The position numbers were made by a program, and so were the translations under genes. Of a DNA stretch of 64,000 bases, positions 42,647 through 49,479 are shown piece by piece; position 1 is the stretch's first letter, and each line of letters begins with the position of its first letter. The notes beneath the pieces were generated by a model. The model did no database searches and was not told the DNA's origin. It saw only the letters and a program-made list of their open reading frames with translations. Source of the stretch: VRUE01 sp963704505 (lineage in GTDB: Bacteria; Actinomycetota; Thermoleophilia; Solirubrobacterales; 70-9); NCBI GenBank assembly GCA_963704505.1, contig OY969912.1, positions 2,356,001 to 2,420,000 of the forward strand, in the 5' to 3' direction.

Positions 42647-42647
42647 G

Positions 42648-43535
42648 TCAGGCCCCGCGGTTTTGGAGCAGTGCGTCCGCGGCCGCCAGCTCGCCGATCT
42701 CGAGCCCGGCCATGGCCTCGCCGAGGCCGGTCTGGGCAGCCGCGACCCGTCCCGGGTCCGCAAAGTTGGTGGTCGCCTCGACGATCGCGCGGGCCATCCG
42801 CTCGGGGTCGGAGCTCTTGAAGATTCCCGAGCCGACGAAGTTGCCCTCAGCGCCGAGCTGCATCATCAGCGCCGCGTCGGCAGGGGTCGCGATGCCGCCG
42901 GCGCAGAAGAGCGGAACCGGCAGGCGACCGGCGTCGGCAACCTCGCGGACGACCTCGAGCGGAGCCTGGTGCTCCTTGGCCGCGCCGGCGAGCTCCTCCG
43001 GCCCGAGCTGCGAAAGCCGCTTGATGCCCGAGGTGATCTCCCGCATGTGGCGGACGGCCTCGACCACGTTGCCGGTGCCGGCCTCGCCCTTCGATCGGAT
43101 CATCGCGGCGCCCTCGCCGATCCGACGCAGGGCCTCACCGAGGTTCGTCGCGCCACAGACGAAGGGGACCTCGAAGGCGAACTTGTCGATGTGGTTGTGC
43201 TCGTCGGCCGGGGTGAGGACCTCGGACTCGTCGATGTAGTCGACCTCGAGCGCCTGCAGGACCTGGGCCTCGGCAAAGTGGCCGATCCGTGCCTTGGCCA
43301 TGACCGGAATCGTCACCGCCGCCTGGATCCCTTCGATCATCGTCGGGTCGGACATGCGCGCGACCCCGCCGTCCCGGCGGATGTCGGAAGGCACCCGCTC
43401 GAGCGCCATCACCGCGCAGGCGCCCGCCTCCTCCGCGACTTTCGCCTGCTCGGGAGTGACGACGTCCATGATCACGCCGCCTTTGAGCATCTCGGCGAGA
43501 CCGGTCTTTAGTCGAAATGTGGCGCGCTCGGCCAT
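42648..43535 (-). CDS. pdxS: pyridoxal 5'-phosphate synthase lyase subunit
   Basis: The 295-residue TIM-barrel enzyme makes pyridoxal phosphate from ribose 5-phosphate, glyceraldehyde 3-phosphate and ammonia. Motifs: LAEMLKGGVIMDVVTPEQAK, CAVMALERVPSDIRRDGGVA, AKARIGHFAEAQVL, YIDESEVLTPADEHNHIDK, and LFCAGGIATPADAALMMQLG. Both catalytic Lys regions are intact. Its stop nearly abuts the inferred pdxT start. Tandem direct repeats and a TATATT box lie just upstream of the start. Confidence 0.97.
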   Translation of the reverse strand: MAERATFRLKTGLAEMLKGGVIMDVVTPEQAKVAEEAGACAVMALERVPSDIRRDGGVARMSDPTMIEGIQAAVTIPVMAKARIGHFAEAQVLQALEVDYIDESEVLTPADEHNHIDKFAFEVPFVCGATNLGEALRRIGEGAAMIRSKGEAGTGNVVEAVRHMREITSGIKRLSQLGPEELAGAAKEHQAPLEVVREVADAGRLPVPLFCAGGIATPADAALMMQLGAEGNFVGSGIFKSSDPERMARAIVEATTNFADPGRVAAAQTGLGEAMAGLEIGELAAADALLQNRGA

Positions 43536-43543
43536 ACGACTTC

Positions 43544-43549
43544 AATATA
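43544..43549 (-). promoter_or_regulatory. possible -10 box of pdxS
   Basis: On the minus strand TATATT lies 8 nt ahead of the pdxS ATG, in an otherwise G+C-rich region. If it is a -10 box the transcript would be nearly leaderless. No good -35 match is seen 17 nt upstream, so an activator binding the 26-bp repeats at 43551-43607 would be a reasonable partner. Confidence 0.3.
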
Positions 43550-43550
43550 A

Positions 43551-43607
43551 ACCGCCATCTCCTCAGCTTCGCTTCCCATACACCGCCATCTCCTCAGCTT
43601 CGCTTCC
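43551..43607. repeat. 26-bp tandem direct repeat upstream of pdxS
   Basis: The units 43551-43576 and 43582-43607 are identical (each begins ACCGCCATCTCCTCAGC), with a 31-bp period, about three helical turns. The second unit also pairs with GATGGCGG at 43611-43618 to form a hairpin. A related sequence starts the repeat block near 40548. They may be a regulator site or the edge of a dispersed repeat. Confidence 0.55.
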
Positions 43608-43634
43608 GGGGATGGCGGCAATCGGCGACCAGGC

Positions 43635-43680
43635 GCCGCTCACGAGGAATCAGATCGTGACGTTCGCTAATCGGTTCTCC
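43635..43680 (+). repeat. dispersed intergenic repeat, copy B
   Basis: It contains GCCGCTCAC (43635-43643), TCAGATCGTGA (43650-43660) and CGCTAATCGG, matching copies at 40600 and 43766. It follows the pdxS upstream tandem repeat in the same order as in the 40.5-kb gap. The whole gap 43536-43940 has no gene; it holds these repeats, a palindrome and a long hairpin. Confidence 0.6.
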
Positions 43681-43704
43681 GACCCTGATCCCGGCGGCTA
43701 GAGC

Positions 43705-43751
43705 TTCAGGTCGCACTCCTTCCCGGTATGCGGGACCAACTACGACCTGAA
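43705..43751. repeat. palindromic repeat, copy 2
   Basis: A 9-bp perfect outer stem (TTCAGGTCG/CGACCTGAA) and a 5-bp inner stem (TCCCG/CGGGA) close on GTATG. The core TCCCGGTATGCGGGA is shared with copies 1 and 3, while outer-stem bases differ in a paired way. Confidence 0.6.
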
Positions 43752-43765
43752 CCGAGCGATCCCGT

Positions 43766-43806
43766 GCCGCTCACGAAGATCAGATCGTGACGATCCCTGA
43801 TTGCTT
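43766..43806 (+). repeat. dispersed intergenic repeat, copy C
   Basis: GCCGCTCAC (43766-43774), TCAGATCGTGA (43780-43790) and CTGATTGCTTC repeat the blocks of copies A and B; this copy is the closest to copy A in its last block. It lies 15 nt beyond palindrome copy 2. Confidence 0.6.
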
Positions 43807-43850
43807 CTTCATGCGACCGGGTTCGTGCCGACCTACTCGTCGGATTGTCG

Positions 43851-43931
43851 TCGGGGTGCGGGGTGCCCTTCCCGGAACACTTGAGCAGCCCGCAGGGCTG
43901 CGGGTTCAGGGAAGGGTGCCCCGCACCCCGA
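43851..43931. terminator. long nested hairpin after RpiR-type gene
   Basis: The 23-nt outer arms (43851-43873 and 43909-43931) pair with two mismatches; within lies a perfect 7-bp stem GCAGCCC/GGGCTGC with loop GCA. It begins 9 nt after the stop of the minus-strand regulator gene. As with the hairpin near 40.9 kb, no T-run follows. It is probably a two-way terminator or a repeat remnant. Confidence 0.5.
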
Positions 43932-43940
43932 CCCCGACTC

Positions 43941-44849
43941 CTACTTGAGTTTGTAGGCCCGAATGCGGTCTTTGTGGGCCGCTTCGTCGCGGGCGTAGAG
44001 GCCGTGGGCCAGTGCCTGGACGAGCGCCATCAGCGCAGTGTTGGAGCGGGCGAAGGAGGGGCTGTTCGATGAGAAGTAGAGGGTCTGTTCGGCGTGCTCG
44101 CCGACCTCGGACATCGAGGCGTCGGAGATCGCCAGGGTGCTGGCGTTGCGGTGCAGGGCGAGCTTCATCGCCCGCAGCAGAAGGGGGTGGGCGCGGCCCG
44201 ACGAGAGGACGATGACGAGCGTTTCGTCGTCGATCCTTCCCAGCCGCTGCAGGGACTCGCCGCCGGTGCTGGCGACGATCTCGGAGCGGATGTCGAGCAG
44301 GCTCAGGGTGTGTCGAAGGTAGCTGGCGAAGAAGGCCATCTGGTCGACGCCGACGATCACGATTCGGTGGGACTCGGCGAGTGCGGCGACGGCACCGTCG
44401 ACCTGCTCACGGGTCAGGTTGCGAGCGGTTTCCTCGAGGTTCGCGTAGTCGGCGCTGAGGCTGCCCTCCAACTCTGAGTGATCGAAGGAGAACAGGGCGC
44501 CGCCGTTGCCGGCCCCCTCCCCTGCTCCCGCGGCGCTGGCGATCGAGTTTCGGTACTCCTCGATCGCAGCCTGCTGGAGCTCGGGATATCCCTCGAAGCC
44601 GAGGGCCTGGGAGAAGCGCACCACAGTCGATGACGAGGTGCTCGCTCTCCTGGCCAACTCCTCGGCCGTCAGGAAGGCCGCCTCGTCGAGATGATCGACG
44701 ATGTAGCGGGCTACGTCTTTCTGAGAGCGGGAGAACTCGTCAAAGCGCTCCTGGATGTACTCGGAAAGGCTCTTGAGCTGGGGGACGGTCTTGGTGGCAG
44801 TCTTGGTCACGGCCGTCCTTTTCTCCGGGCCGCGTCCTTTTCCTTTCAT
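43941..44849 (-). CDS. MurR/RpiR-family regulator
   Basis: The 302-residue regulator has an N-terminal helix-turn-helix of the RpiR type (SQKDVARYIVDHLDEAAFLT, ELARRASTSSSTVVRFSQAL) and a C-terminal SIS sugar-phosphate-binding domain (HRIVIVGVDQMAFFASYLRH; TLVIVLSSGRAHPLLLRAMK). Such proteins sense phosphosugars. The first ~25 residues are Lys-rich and may not be real: a GTG at 44810 is a possible start. With ATG at 44849 only 8 nt separate it from the divergent gene, leaving no room for promoters. Confidence 0.85.
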   Translation of the reverse strand: MKGKGRGPEKRTAVTKTATKTVPQLKSLSEYIQERFDEFSRSQKDVARYIVDHLDEAAFLTAEELARRASTSSSTVVRFSQALGFEGYPELQQAAIEEYRNSIASAAGAGEGAGNGGALFSFDHSELEGSLSADYANLEETARNLTREQVDGAVAALAESHRIVIVGVDQMAFFASYLRHTLSLLDIRSEIVASTGGESLQRLGRIDDETLVIVLSSGRAHPLLLRAMKLALHRNASTLAISDASMSEVGEHAEQTLYFSSNSPSFARSNTALMALVQALAHGLYARDEAAHKDRIRAYKLK

Positions 44850-44857
44850 CTGGTTGG

Positions 44858-45256
44858 ATGAGATTCGAGATGACCACGCTAGAGCGGGCCCTCCGCCTCA
44901 CCAATCGCAACATGATCGCCTTCGACTTGCTGCTCGGCTCCGGCGCGGTCCTGGCGCCCGAGGCCACCCTCAGGGTCCTCGGCCACGACCATCCCTCCCC
45001 CGACGCGGCCAAGCTCTTCCAGCGCAGCGGGCCCGTCTGGCTGACCTTCGCCGCCGCCCACGCGGTCGCCGAGGCGCGCGGTGAGTCGCGCGACTGGTGG
45101 GCGCTGGCCTGGCTGCGCGGGACCGAGATCGCGACCGACGCCCTCTGGTCCACGTCGCCCGCGGTCAATCGCCCCGGCGCCAAGCTCGGCCTCCAGCTCG
45201 CCGGGGCCGCCAACCTCGCGATGGCCGCCGGATTCGCCTGGCTCTCCAGACGATGA
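44858..45256 (+). CDS. hypothetical membrane protein
   Basis: The 132-residue protein has three or four hydrophobic stretches (MIAFDLLLGSGAVLAPEATL; VWLTFAAAHAVAEA; LQLAGAANLAMAAGFAWL). No clear family. ATG at 44870 is an alternative start. The stop overlaps the next start (ATGA), so it is the first gene of a three-gene set running to 46330. Confidence 0.6.
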   Translation: MRFEMTTLERALRLTNRNMIAFDLLLGSGAVLAPEATLRVLGHDHPSPDAAKLFQRSGPVWLTFAAAHAVAEARGESRDWWALAWLRGTEIATDALWSTSPAVNRPGAKLGLQLAGAANLAMAAGFAWLSRR

Positions 45257-45585
45257 GCAACCTCGAGGGGCTGCCCAGTGTGCGCTGGAGCCTGCGGGGC
45301 CTCGACGAGGAGGGCGACGAGGTCTGGGTGATCCGCGGCGTCTCCCGCAAGCTCTACCACTGCCCGGGCTGCCACGGCGACATCGACATCGGCGCCGAGC
45401 ACACGATCGTCCAGTACATCCACAGGCTCGGCGGCACCGAGCACCACCACTGGCACCGTCGCTGCGCCGAAGAGCTGCTCGTCCCGGAGCTGCGCGGCGT
45501 CAAGCAGGTGCCGGCCAACGAGTCCTCGCAGAAGAAGCTCGAAGCACGCGGGCGCAAGCCGTCCGGGCGGCGCGACCGGCGCTGA
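45253..45585 (+). CDS. hypothetical protein with possible zinc site
   Basis: The 110-residue protein is soluble. It contains LYHCPGCHGDIDIG, then HRLGGTEHHHWHRRCAEEL; one Cys pair plus a later His-rich run and Cys could bind zinc, as in HNH-like or zinc-ribbon folds, but no catalytic pattern is complete. The C-terminus is Lys/Arg-rich. ATG at 45253 overlaps the previous stop; 1 nt separates it from the next gene. Confidence 0.65.
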   Translation: MSNLEGLPSVRWSLRGLDEEGDEVWVIRGVSRKLYHCPGCHGDIDIGAEHTIVQYIHRLGGTEHHHWHRRCAEELLVPELRGVKQVPANESSQKKLEARGRKPSGRRDRR

Positions 45586-45586
45586 G

Positions 45587-46330
45587 ATGAAGATGGTCCG
45601 AGAAGCGACCTCGCTCTATCTGCGGATCTGGAGGACGTACTTCGACTGGGCGCGGACCCTGCTCCCGCTCGCGTTCGCGGTCTTCGTGCCGCTCGGGCTG
45701 GTCCATGCGGTCCCCGTTCACGCCAACCTCGACGACCTCGGCAGCGGCGGCCTGCAGATCCTCGGCCTCGTGATCGCGGCGCTGGTCCTCTCCGTCACCG
45801 GCCTGGTGGGCGAGGTCTTCTACACCGGCGCCGTGGCGATCGCCCTCACCCACAGCCACGACGGCGAGCAGCCTTCGGTACGGGAGATCGCGCGGACCGT
45901 CCAGTACCGCCGCCTGATCGCGGTCGACCTGATCTACGCGGCCGCGGTTGCCGTCGGCCTGATCGTCCTCTTCGTCCCCGGCTTCCTCATATACGTCTTC
46001 TTCGGCCTCGCGGCGCCGGTGATCGAGATCGAGCGCCATGGCATCCGCGATGGCTTCAGGCGCAGCTACGACCTCGTCCGCGGGCATTTCTGGCTGGTCG
46101 CCGCGGTTCTGATCCCGATCGAGGTCGTCGGCGACGGGATCACCGACCTGGCAACCCGGCTGACCCACACCCTGCTCGGCGGATCGCTGCTGGCCGAGTG
46201 GCTCGCCGACACCACCTCGAACATCGTTCTGACCCCGTTCTACGCGGTGGCGGCGGTCCTGCTCACGCTCGACCTGATCGCCGACCGAGACGGCAGCGCG
46301 CCGCGTCTGCGCCACCAGCCGCCGGCCTGA
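45587..46330 (+). CDS. membrane protein, six spans
   Basis: The 247-residue protein has about six spans, the clearest being LLPLAFAVFVPLGLVHAV, ILGLVIAALVLSVTGLVG, AAAVAVGLIVLFVPGFLIYV and NIVLTPFYAVAAVLLTLDLI. The segment HGIRDGFRRSYDLVRGHFWL resembles the linker motif of glycerophosphodiester-phosphodiesterase membrane domains and of DUF975-like proteins. No enzyme domain is present. It is the third gene of a small operon. Confidence 0.65.
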   Translation: MKMVREATSLYLRIWRTYFDWARTLLPLAFAVFVPLGLVHAVPVHANLDDLGSGGLQILGLVIAALVLSVTGLVGEVFYTGAVAIALTHSHDGEQPSVREIARTVQYRRLIAVDLIYAAAVAVGLIVLFVPGFLIYVFFGLAAPVIEIERHGIRDGFRRSYDLVRGHFWLVAAVLIPIEVVGDGITDLATRLTHTLLGGSLLAEWLADTTSNIVLTPFYAVAAVLLTLDLIADRDGSAPRLRHQPPA

Positions 46331-46333
46331 GCC

Positions 46334-46765
46334 TCAGAAGCGCTGGGCTACCCGGGGCGAGAGCTTGAAGCCGTGCTTGGTGCGGTGGTTGACGCAGCGG
46401 ACGGCCTTGCCGAGGTTGGTGCATTCGTACGGACCGAGCCTGACCGAGGAGCCTTCGGCCAGCACCCTGCCCTGGCCCAGGGTGGTGTCGCCGGCACAGA
46501 CGAAACCGCCGCGGCCCTGGGCGTCGACGCTGAGGCCCTGGCCGTAGTCGACTTCGCAGGACGGCGGCTTCTTCGGCGTCGGCCAGCTGTGTTCGCGGAT
46601 GTCGCAGCGGGCAGCGCCGCCCGAGGTTTCCTTGCCGAAGATCATCGCGCAGCCGATGTTGTCGCCGGCGATGTGGAAGAGCTTGATCTGCAGGGCGCCG
46701 GCCGGTCCGGCGGCAGCCAGGGCGCCGAGCATGGCGAGAAGGAAGACGGCGAGCAGGCGCCTCAT
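46334..46765 (-). CDS. secreted cysteine-rich protein, DUF6636-like
   Basis: The 143-residue protein has a signal peptide (MRRLLAVFLLAMLGALAAAG, cleavage near 24). The mature part has six Cys with the pattern DNIGCAMIFG, ARCDIREHSW, SCEVDYGQGLSV, GFVCAGDTTLG, YECTNLGKAVRCVNHRTKHG. This pattern matches the actinobacterial DUF6636 family as remembered; disulfide-bonded, function unknown. It is convergent with the membrane-protein gene. Confidence 0.7.
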   Translation of the reverse strand: MRRLLAVFLLAMLGALAAAGPAGALQIKLFHIAGDNIGCAMIFGKETSGGAARCDIREHSWPTPKKPPSCEVDYGQGLSVDAQGRGGFVCAGDTTLGQGRVLAEGSSVRLGPYECTNLGKAVRCVNHRTKHGFKLSPRVAQRF

Positions 46766-46840
46766 CGCTCCATCCTAGTCCGGCCACAACAGAAGCGAAA
46801 TGGAGCACGGCCCATGCGCGCGTAACATCAGTCACAGACC

Positions 46841-47617
46841 ATGCGGCGCTTCGTCTGGATCCCATTGACGCTTGCGGTCGCCGTTGTGGTGGCCGGACTG
46901 GCGCATGCCGAGACCAGCCAGCAGGGCAATCTGCGGCTCTCGTTCGCCGGCCGGCTCGCCCCCCAGAAACTGCCGCGCTCCGGTGCCGCGCCGGTCTCGA
47001 TCCACATCAGCGGCGCGATCAACACCGCCGACGGCACCCGGCCGCCCCAGGTGCGGAAAATCGCGATCGCCGTGAACAGGGACGGTCATGTCTCGACCGC
47101 CGGCCTGCCCGTGTGCACGGTCGCCGATCTCGAACAGACGACGACCGCCACCGCTCGCGAACGCTGCGGCGGAGCGATCGTCGGCCACGGCAACTTCCAG
47201 GCCCGCGTCGACCTGCCCGGCCGCGATCCGTTCCCCTTCGAAGGCCACGCGCTGGCGTTCAACTCGACCAGCGGCGGTCACCCCCAGCTCCTGATCCACA
47301 TATATGGCTCGAAACCGGTTCAGGTCACCTTCGTCCTGCCCTTCACTATCAAGCGCGTCGACAGCGGCGATTTCGGCACGATCTTCACCGCGCGGATCCC
47401 AAAACTGGCGGCCGAAGCGGGATACGTGACCGGCCTCAACCTGACCTTCGGGCGGCGCTACGTCTACGAAGGCCGCGAACGCAGCTTTCTGAGCGCCGGC
47501 TGCGCGGCTCCGGAGGGGTTCCCGGCGGCGATCTACACCCTCGCCAGGGGTGCCTTCACCTTCGCCAACGGGCAGCGGATCACGATCCCGCTCACTCGCA
47601 CCTGCAGGGTGCGTTAG
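46841..47617 (+). CDS. secreted protein of unknown function
   Basis: The 258-residue protein has a signal peptide (FVWIPLTLAVAVVVAGLAHA). The mature part is beta-rich with three or four Cys (GLPVCTVADLE; RERCGGAIVG; SAGCAAPEGF; final TRTCRVR). No domain name can be given. It starts 76 nt from the divergent DUF6636-like gene; both are exported. Confidence 0.65.
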   Translation: MRRFVWIPLTLAVAVVVAGLAHAETSQQGNLRLSFAGRLAPQKLPRSGAAPVSIHISGAINTADGTRPPQVRKIAIAVNRDGHVSTAGLPVCTVADLEQTTTATARERCGGAIVGHGNFQARVDLPGRDPFPFEGHALAFNSTSGGHPQLLIHIYGSKPVQVTFVLPFTIKRVDSGDFGTIFTARIPKLAAEAGYVTGLNLTFGRRYVYEGRERSFLSAGCAAPEGFPAAIYTLARGAFTFANGQRITIPLTRTCRVR

Positions 47618-47627
47618 TACCGGCGGT

Positions 47628-47664
47628 TTTCACGCCTGGGCGGCGCGATTTCACGCCTGGGCGG
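47628..47664 (+). repeat. 16-bp direct repeat before the GGDEF-like gene
   Basis: TTTCACGCCTGGGCGG occurs at 47628-47643 and 47649-47664, a 21-bp period (two helical turns), 60 nt upstream of the next gene. Such spacing fits a dimeric regulator site, but chance duplication is as likely. Confidence 0.4.
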
Positions 47665-47723
47665 ATTCCACCAATTGTCCGGCGGGTCTTGCCTGATCGG
47701 CGTCCGCCGCCGATAGATCAGTC

Positions 47724-49076
47724 GTGGATTCGATATCGAGATTGCGGGACCGGGCGCAGGACGCCTGGTTCGATGTGTCCGGAGACTCCGACTGGCGCTC
47801 GCTGGTCGGTCCCGGCGCCTTCGCGATCGTCGCGATCGGCCTGCTCGTCGCCGACCATCTGCAGGAGCGGGTCCCGGCCGCGATCTTCTGGCTGACCCTC
47901 GCCCTGATCGTCGCCGTCGCGGCCTGGATGTTCCAGACCAGCCGCCGGCAGCTCGGCGAGCTCGAGCAGCACAGCCGCAACGCGATGACCGACAGGATCA
48001 CCGGCCTCGGCAACCGCCAGCGCCTCGAGGCCGACGTCCAGACAGCGATCGCGGGCGGCACCGGCAAGCAGGTGCTGCTGCTCTTCGACCTCGACGGCCT
48101 CCAGGCTTATGCCGACCGCTACGGCTACTCGGCCAGCGACGAGCTCCTGCGCCGCGCCGCGCACGTGCTGGTCGAGTCGACCGACTCCCTCGGCGGCGTC
48201 CCCTACCGGGTCGACGACAGCCGCTTTGCCCTGCTCGTCCCCTCCGGGACCAGCCGGCTCGGCGAGATCGTCCTGACCGCCACCGCCTCCCTGCACGAGG
48301 AGGGCAAAGAGATGCTCATCGGCCGCTCCTACGGCGAGGTCGCGCTGCCCGATGAAGCCGCCGATGCCGAGAGTGCCATGCAGGTCGCCGGACAGCGGCT
48401 CTCGGCCCACAGTCAGAGCCAGCAGCGCTCCGCCCGGCGTCAGGCCCACGCGGTGCTGATGGCCGTCCTCGCCGCCCGCCGCCCGGAGCTGCGCGAACAC
48501 CTTCGCGTCGTCGCCTATCGGGCGATCTCCCTCGGCCGCCGCCTCGGCCTGGGGCGCGAGGAAATCGACGACATCGCCCTCGCATCCGAGCTTCAGGACA
48601 TCGGGCTGCTCTCGGTCCCCGAGTCGATCCTCGAGAAAGAGACGCCGTTGACCGAGGAGGAGGCGGCCTTGATCCGCGGTCGACCGGTGGCCGGCGAACG
48701 GATCATCGGCGCGGCACCCGGTCTGGCTCCGGTCGCGATCCTGGTCCGAGCCAGCTCTGAGTTCTATGACGGCAGCGGCTTCCCGGACGGCCTTTCCGGC
48801 GACGAGATCCCGATCGGCGCGCGGATCATCGCCGTCGCGGTCGCCTTCGCGGCGATGACGTCGTCGCGCCCGTACCGGCCTGCTGGCAGCTCGGAGGACG
48901 CCCTCGCCGAGCTGCGCCGATGCGCCGGGAGCCAGTTCGACCCCAACGTGGTCGAGGCGCTCGCCGCCGACCTCAGCGAAGAGCTCGCTCCTCCCCCGGT
49001 TACTGCGGCGCGGTCCTCGGTCCCGCCGCCTCCGGCGCCGGCGGCCATGCCGCCGACGCCCGCCGCTGCTCCCTAG
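47724..49076 (+). CDS. degenerate GGDEF plus HD-GYP membrane protein
   Basis: The 450-residue protein has two spans (SLVGPGAFAIVAIGLLVAD; AAIFWLTLALIVAVAAWMF), a GGDEF-like domain (MTDRITGLGNRQRLEADV; LLLFDLDGLQAYADRYGY) in which the GGDEF site reads YRVDDSRFALL, and an HD-GYP-like domain in which the HD site reads LQDIGLLSVPESIL and the HHE/GYP part reads ASSEFYDGSGFPDGL. Key metal-binding His residues are replaced in both. It is probably a c-di-GMP-binding or scaffold protein rather than an active cyclase or phosphodiesterase. GTG start. The C-terminus is Pro/Ala-rich. Confidence 0.8.
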   Translation: MDSISRLRDRAQDAWFDVSGDSDWRSLVGPGAFAIVAIGLLVADHLQERVPAAIFWLTLALIVAVAAWMFQTSRRQLGELEQHSRNAMTDRITGLGNRQRLEADVQTAIAGGTGKQVLLLFDLDGLQAYADRYGYSASDELLRRAAHVLVESTDSLGGVPYRVDDSRFALLVPSGTSRLGEIVLTATASLHEEGKEMLIGRSYGEVALPDEAADAESAMQVAGQRLSAHSQSQQRSARRQAHAVLMAVLAARRPELREHLRVVAYRAISLGRRLGLGREEIDDIALASELQDIGLLSVPESILEKETPLTEEEAALIRGRPVAGERIIGAAPGLAPVAILVRASSEFYDGSGFPDGLSGDEIPIGARIIAVAVAFAAMTSSRPYRPAGSSEDALAELRRCAGSQFDPNVVEALAADLSEELAPPPVTAARSSVPPPPAPAAMPPTPAAAP

Positions 49077-49411
49077 GGCGCGTACTTTTCTTTGTACTTT
49101 TCGGCTTCTTCGATGCCCTTGCTGGCTTCTGCCTTGCCCTTTTCGATGCCTTCCTGGGCCGTCTTCTTCGCTTCTTCGATGCTCTTCTTGGCTTCCGCCT
49201 GACTCGAGTTCAGGCCCTTCTTCGCTTCGTCGAGCCCTTCTTCGACGCCCTTCTTGGCCTTGTTGACGCTGTTCTTGAAGCTTTCTTCGATCGACGACTG
49301 GGTCGAGCTGTCGCTGCTGCTGCCGCAACCCGACCACGCAGCCCCTCCGATCACGAGCGCCAGCCCTGCGGCCACGACGCCCACACTTCGTTTCAACCTT
49401 GCCTCTGACAC
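49073..49411 (-). CDS. lipoprotein with amphipathic helical repeats
   Basis: The 112-residue protein has a hydrophobic signal (VGVVAAGLALVIGGAAWSGC) ending in a probable lipobox Cys29, then a Ser-rich linker and about 70 residues of Lys/Glu/Ala-rich helix with repeats such as NKAKKGVEEGLDEAKKGL and AKKSIEEAKKTAQEGIEKG. This resembles LEA- or apolipoprotein-like helices that bind membranes or protect from stress. The stop overlaps the convergent neighbour by 4 nt. Confidence 0.65.
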   Translation of the reverse strand: MSEARLKRSVGVVAAGLALVIGGAAWSGCGSSSDSSTQSSIEESFKNSVNKAKKGVEEGLDEAKKGLNSSQAEAKKSIEEAKKTAQEGIEKGKAEASKGIEEAEKYKEKYAP

Positions 49412-49479
49412 ATCAGCCCCCTCGCTGTCCGGTTCTCATAGGTTCGGCCGCGATCTTCGCACCTGGGTCCGACCCTTGG

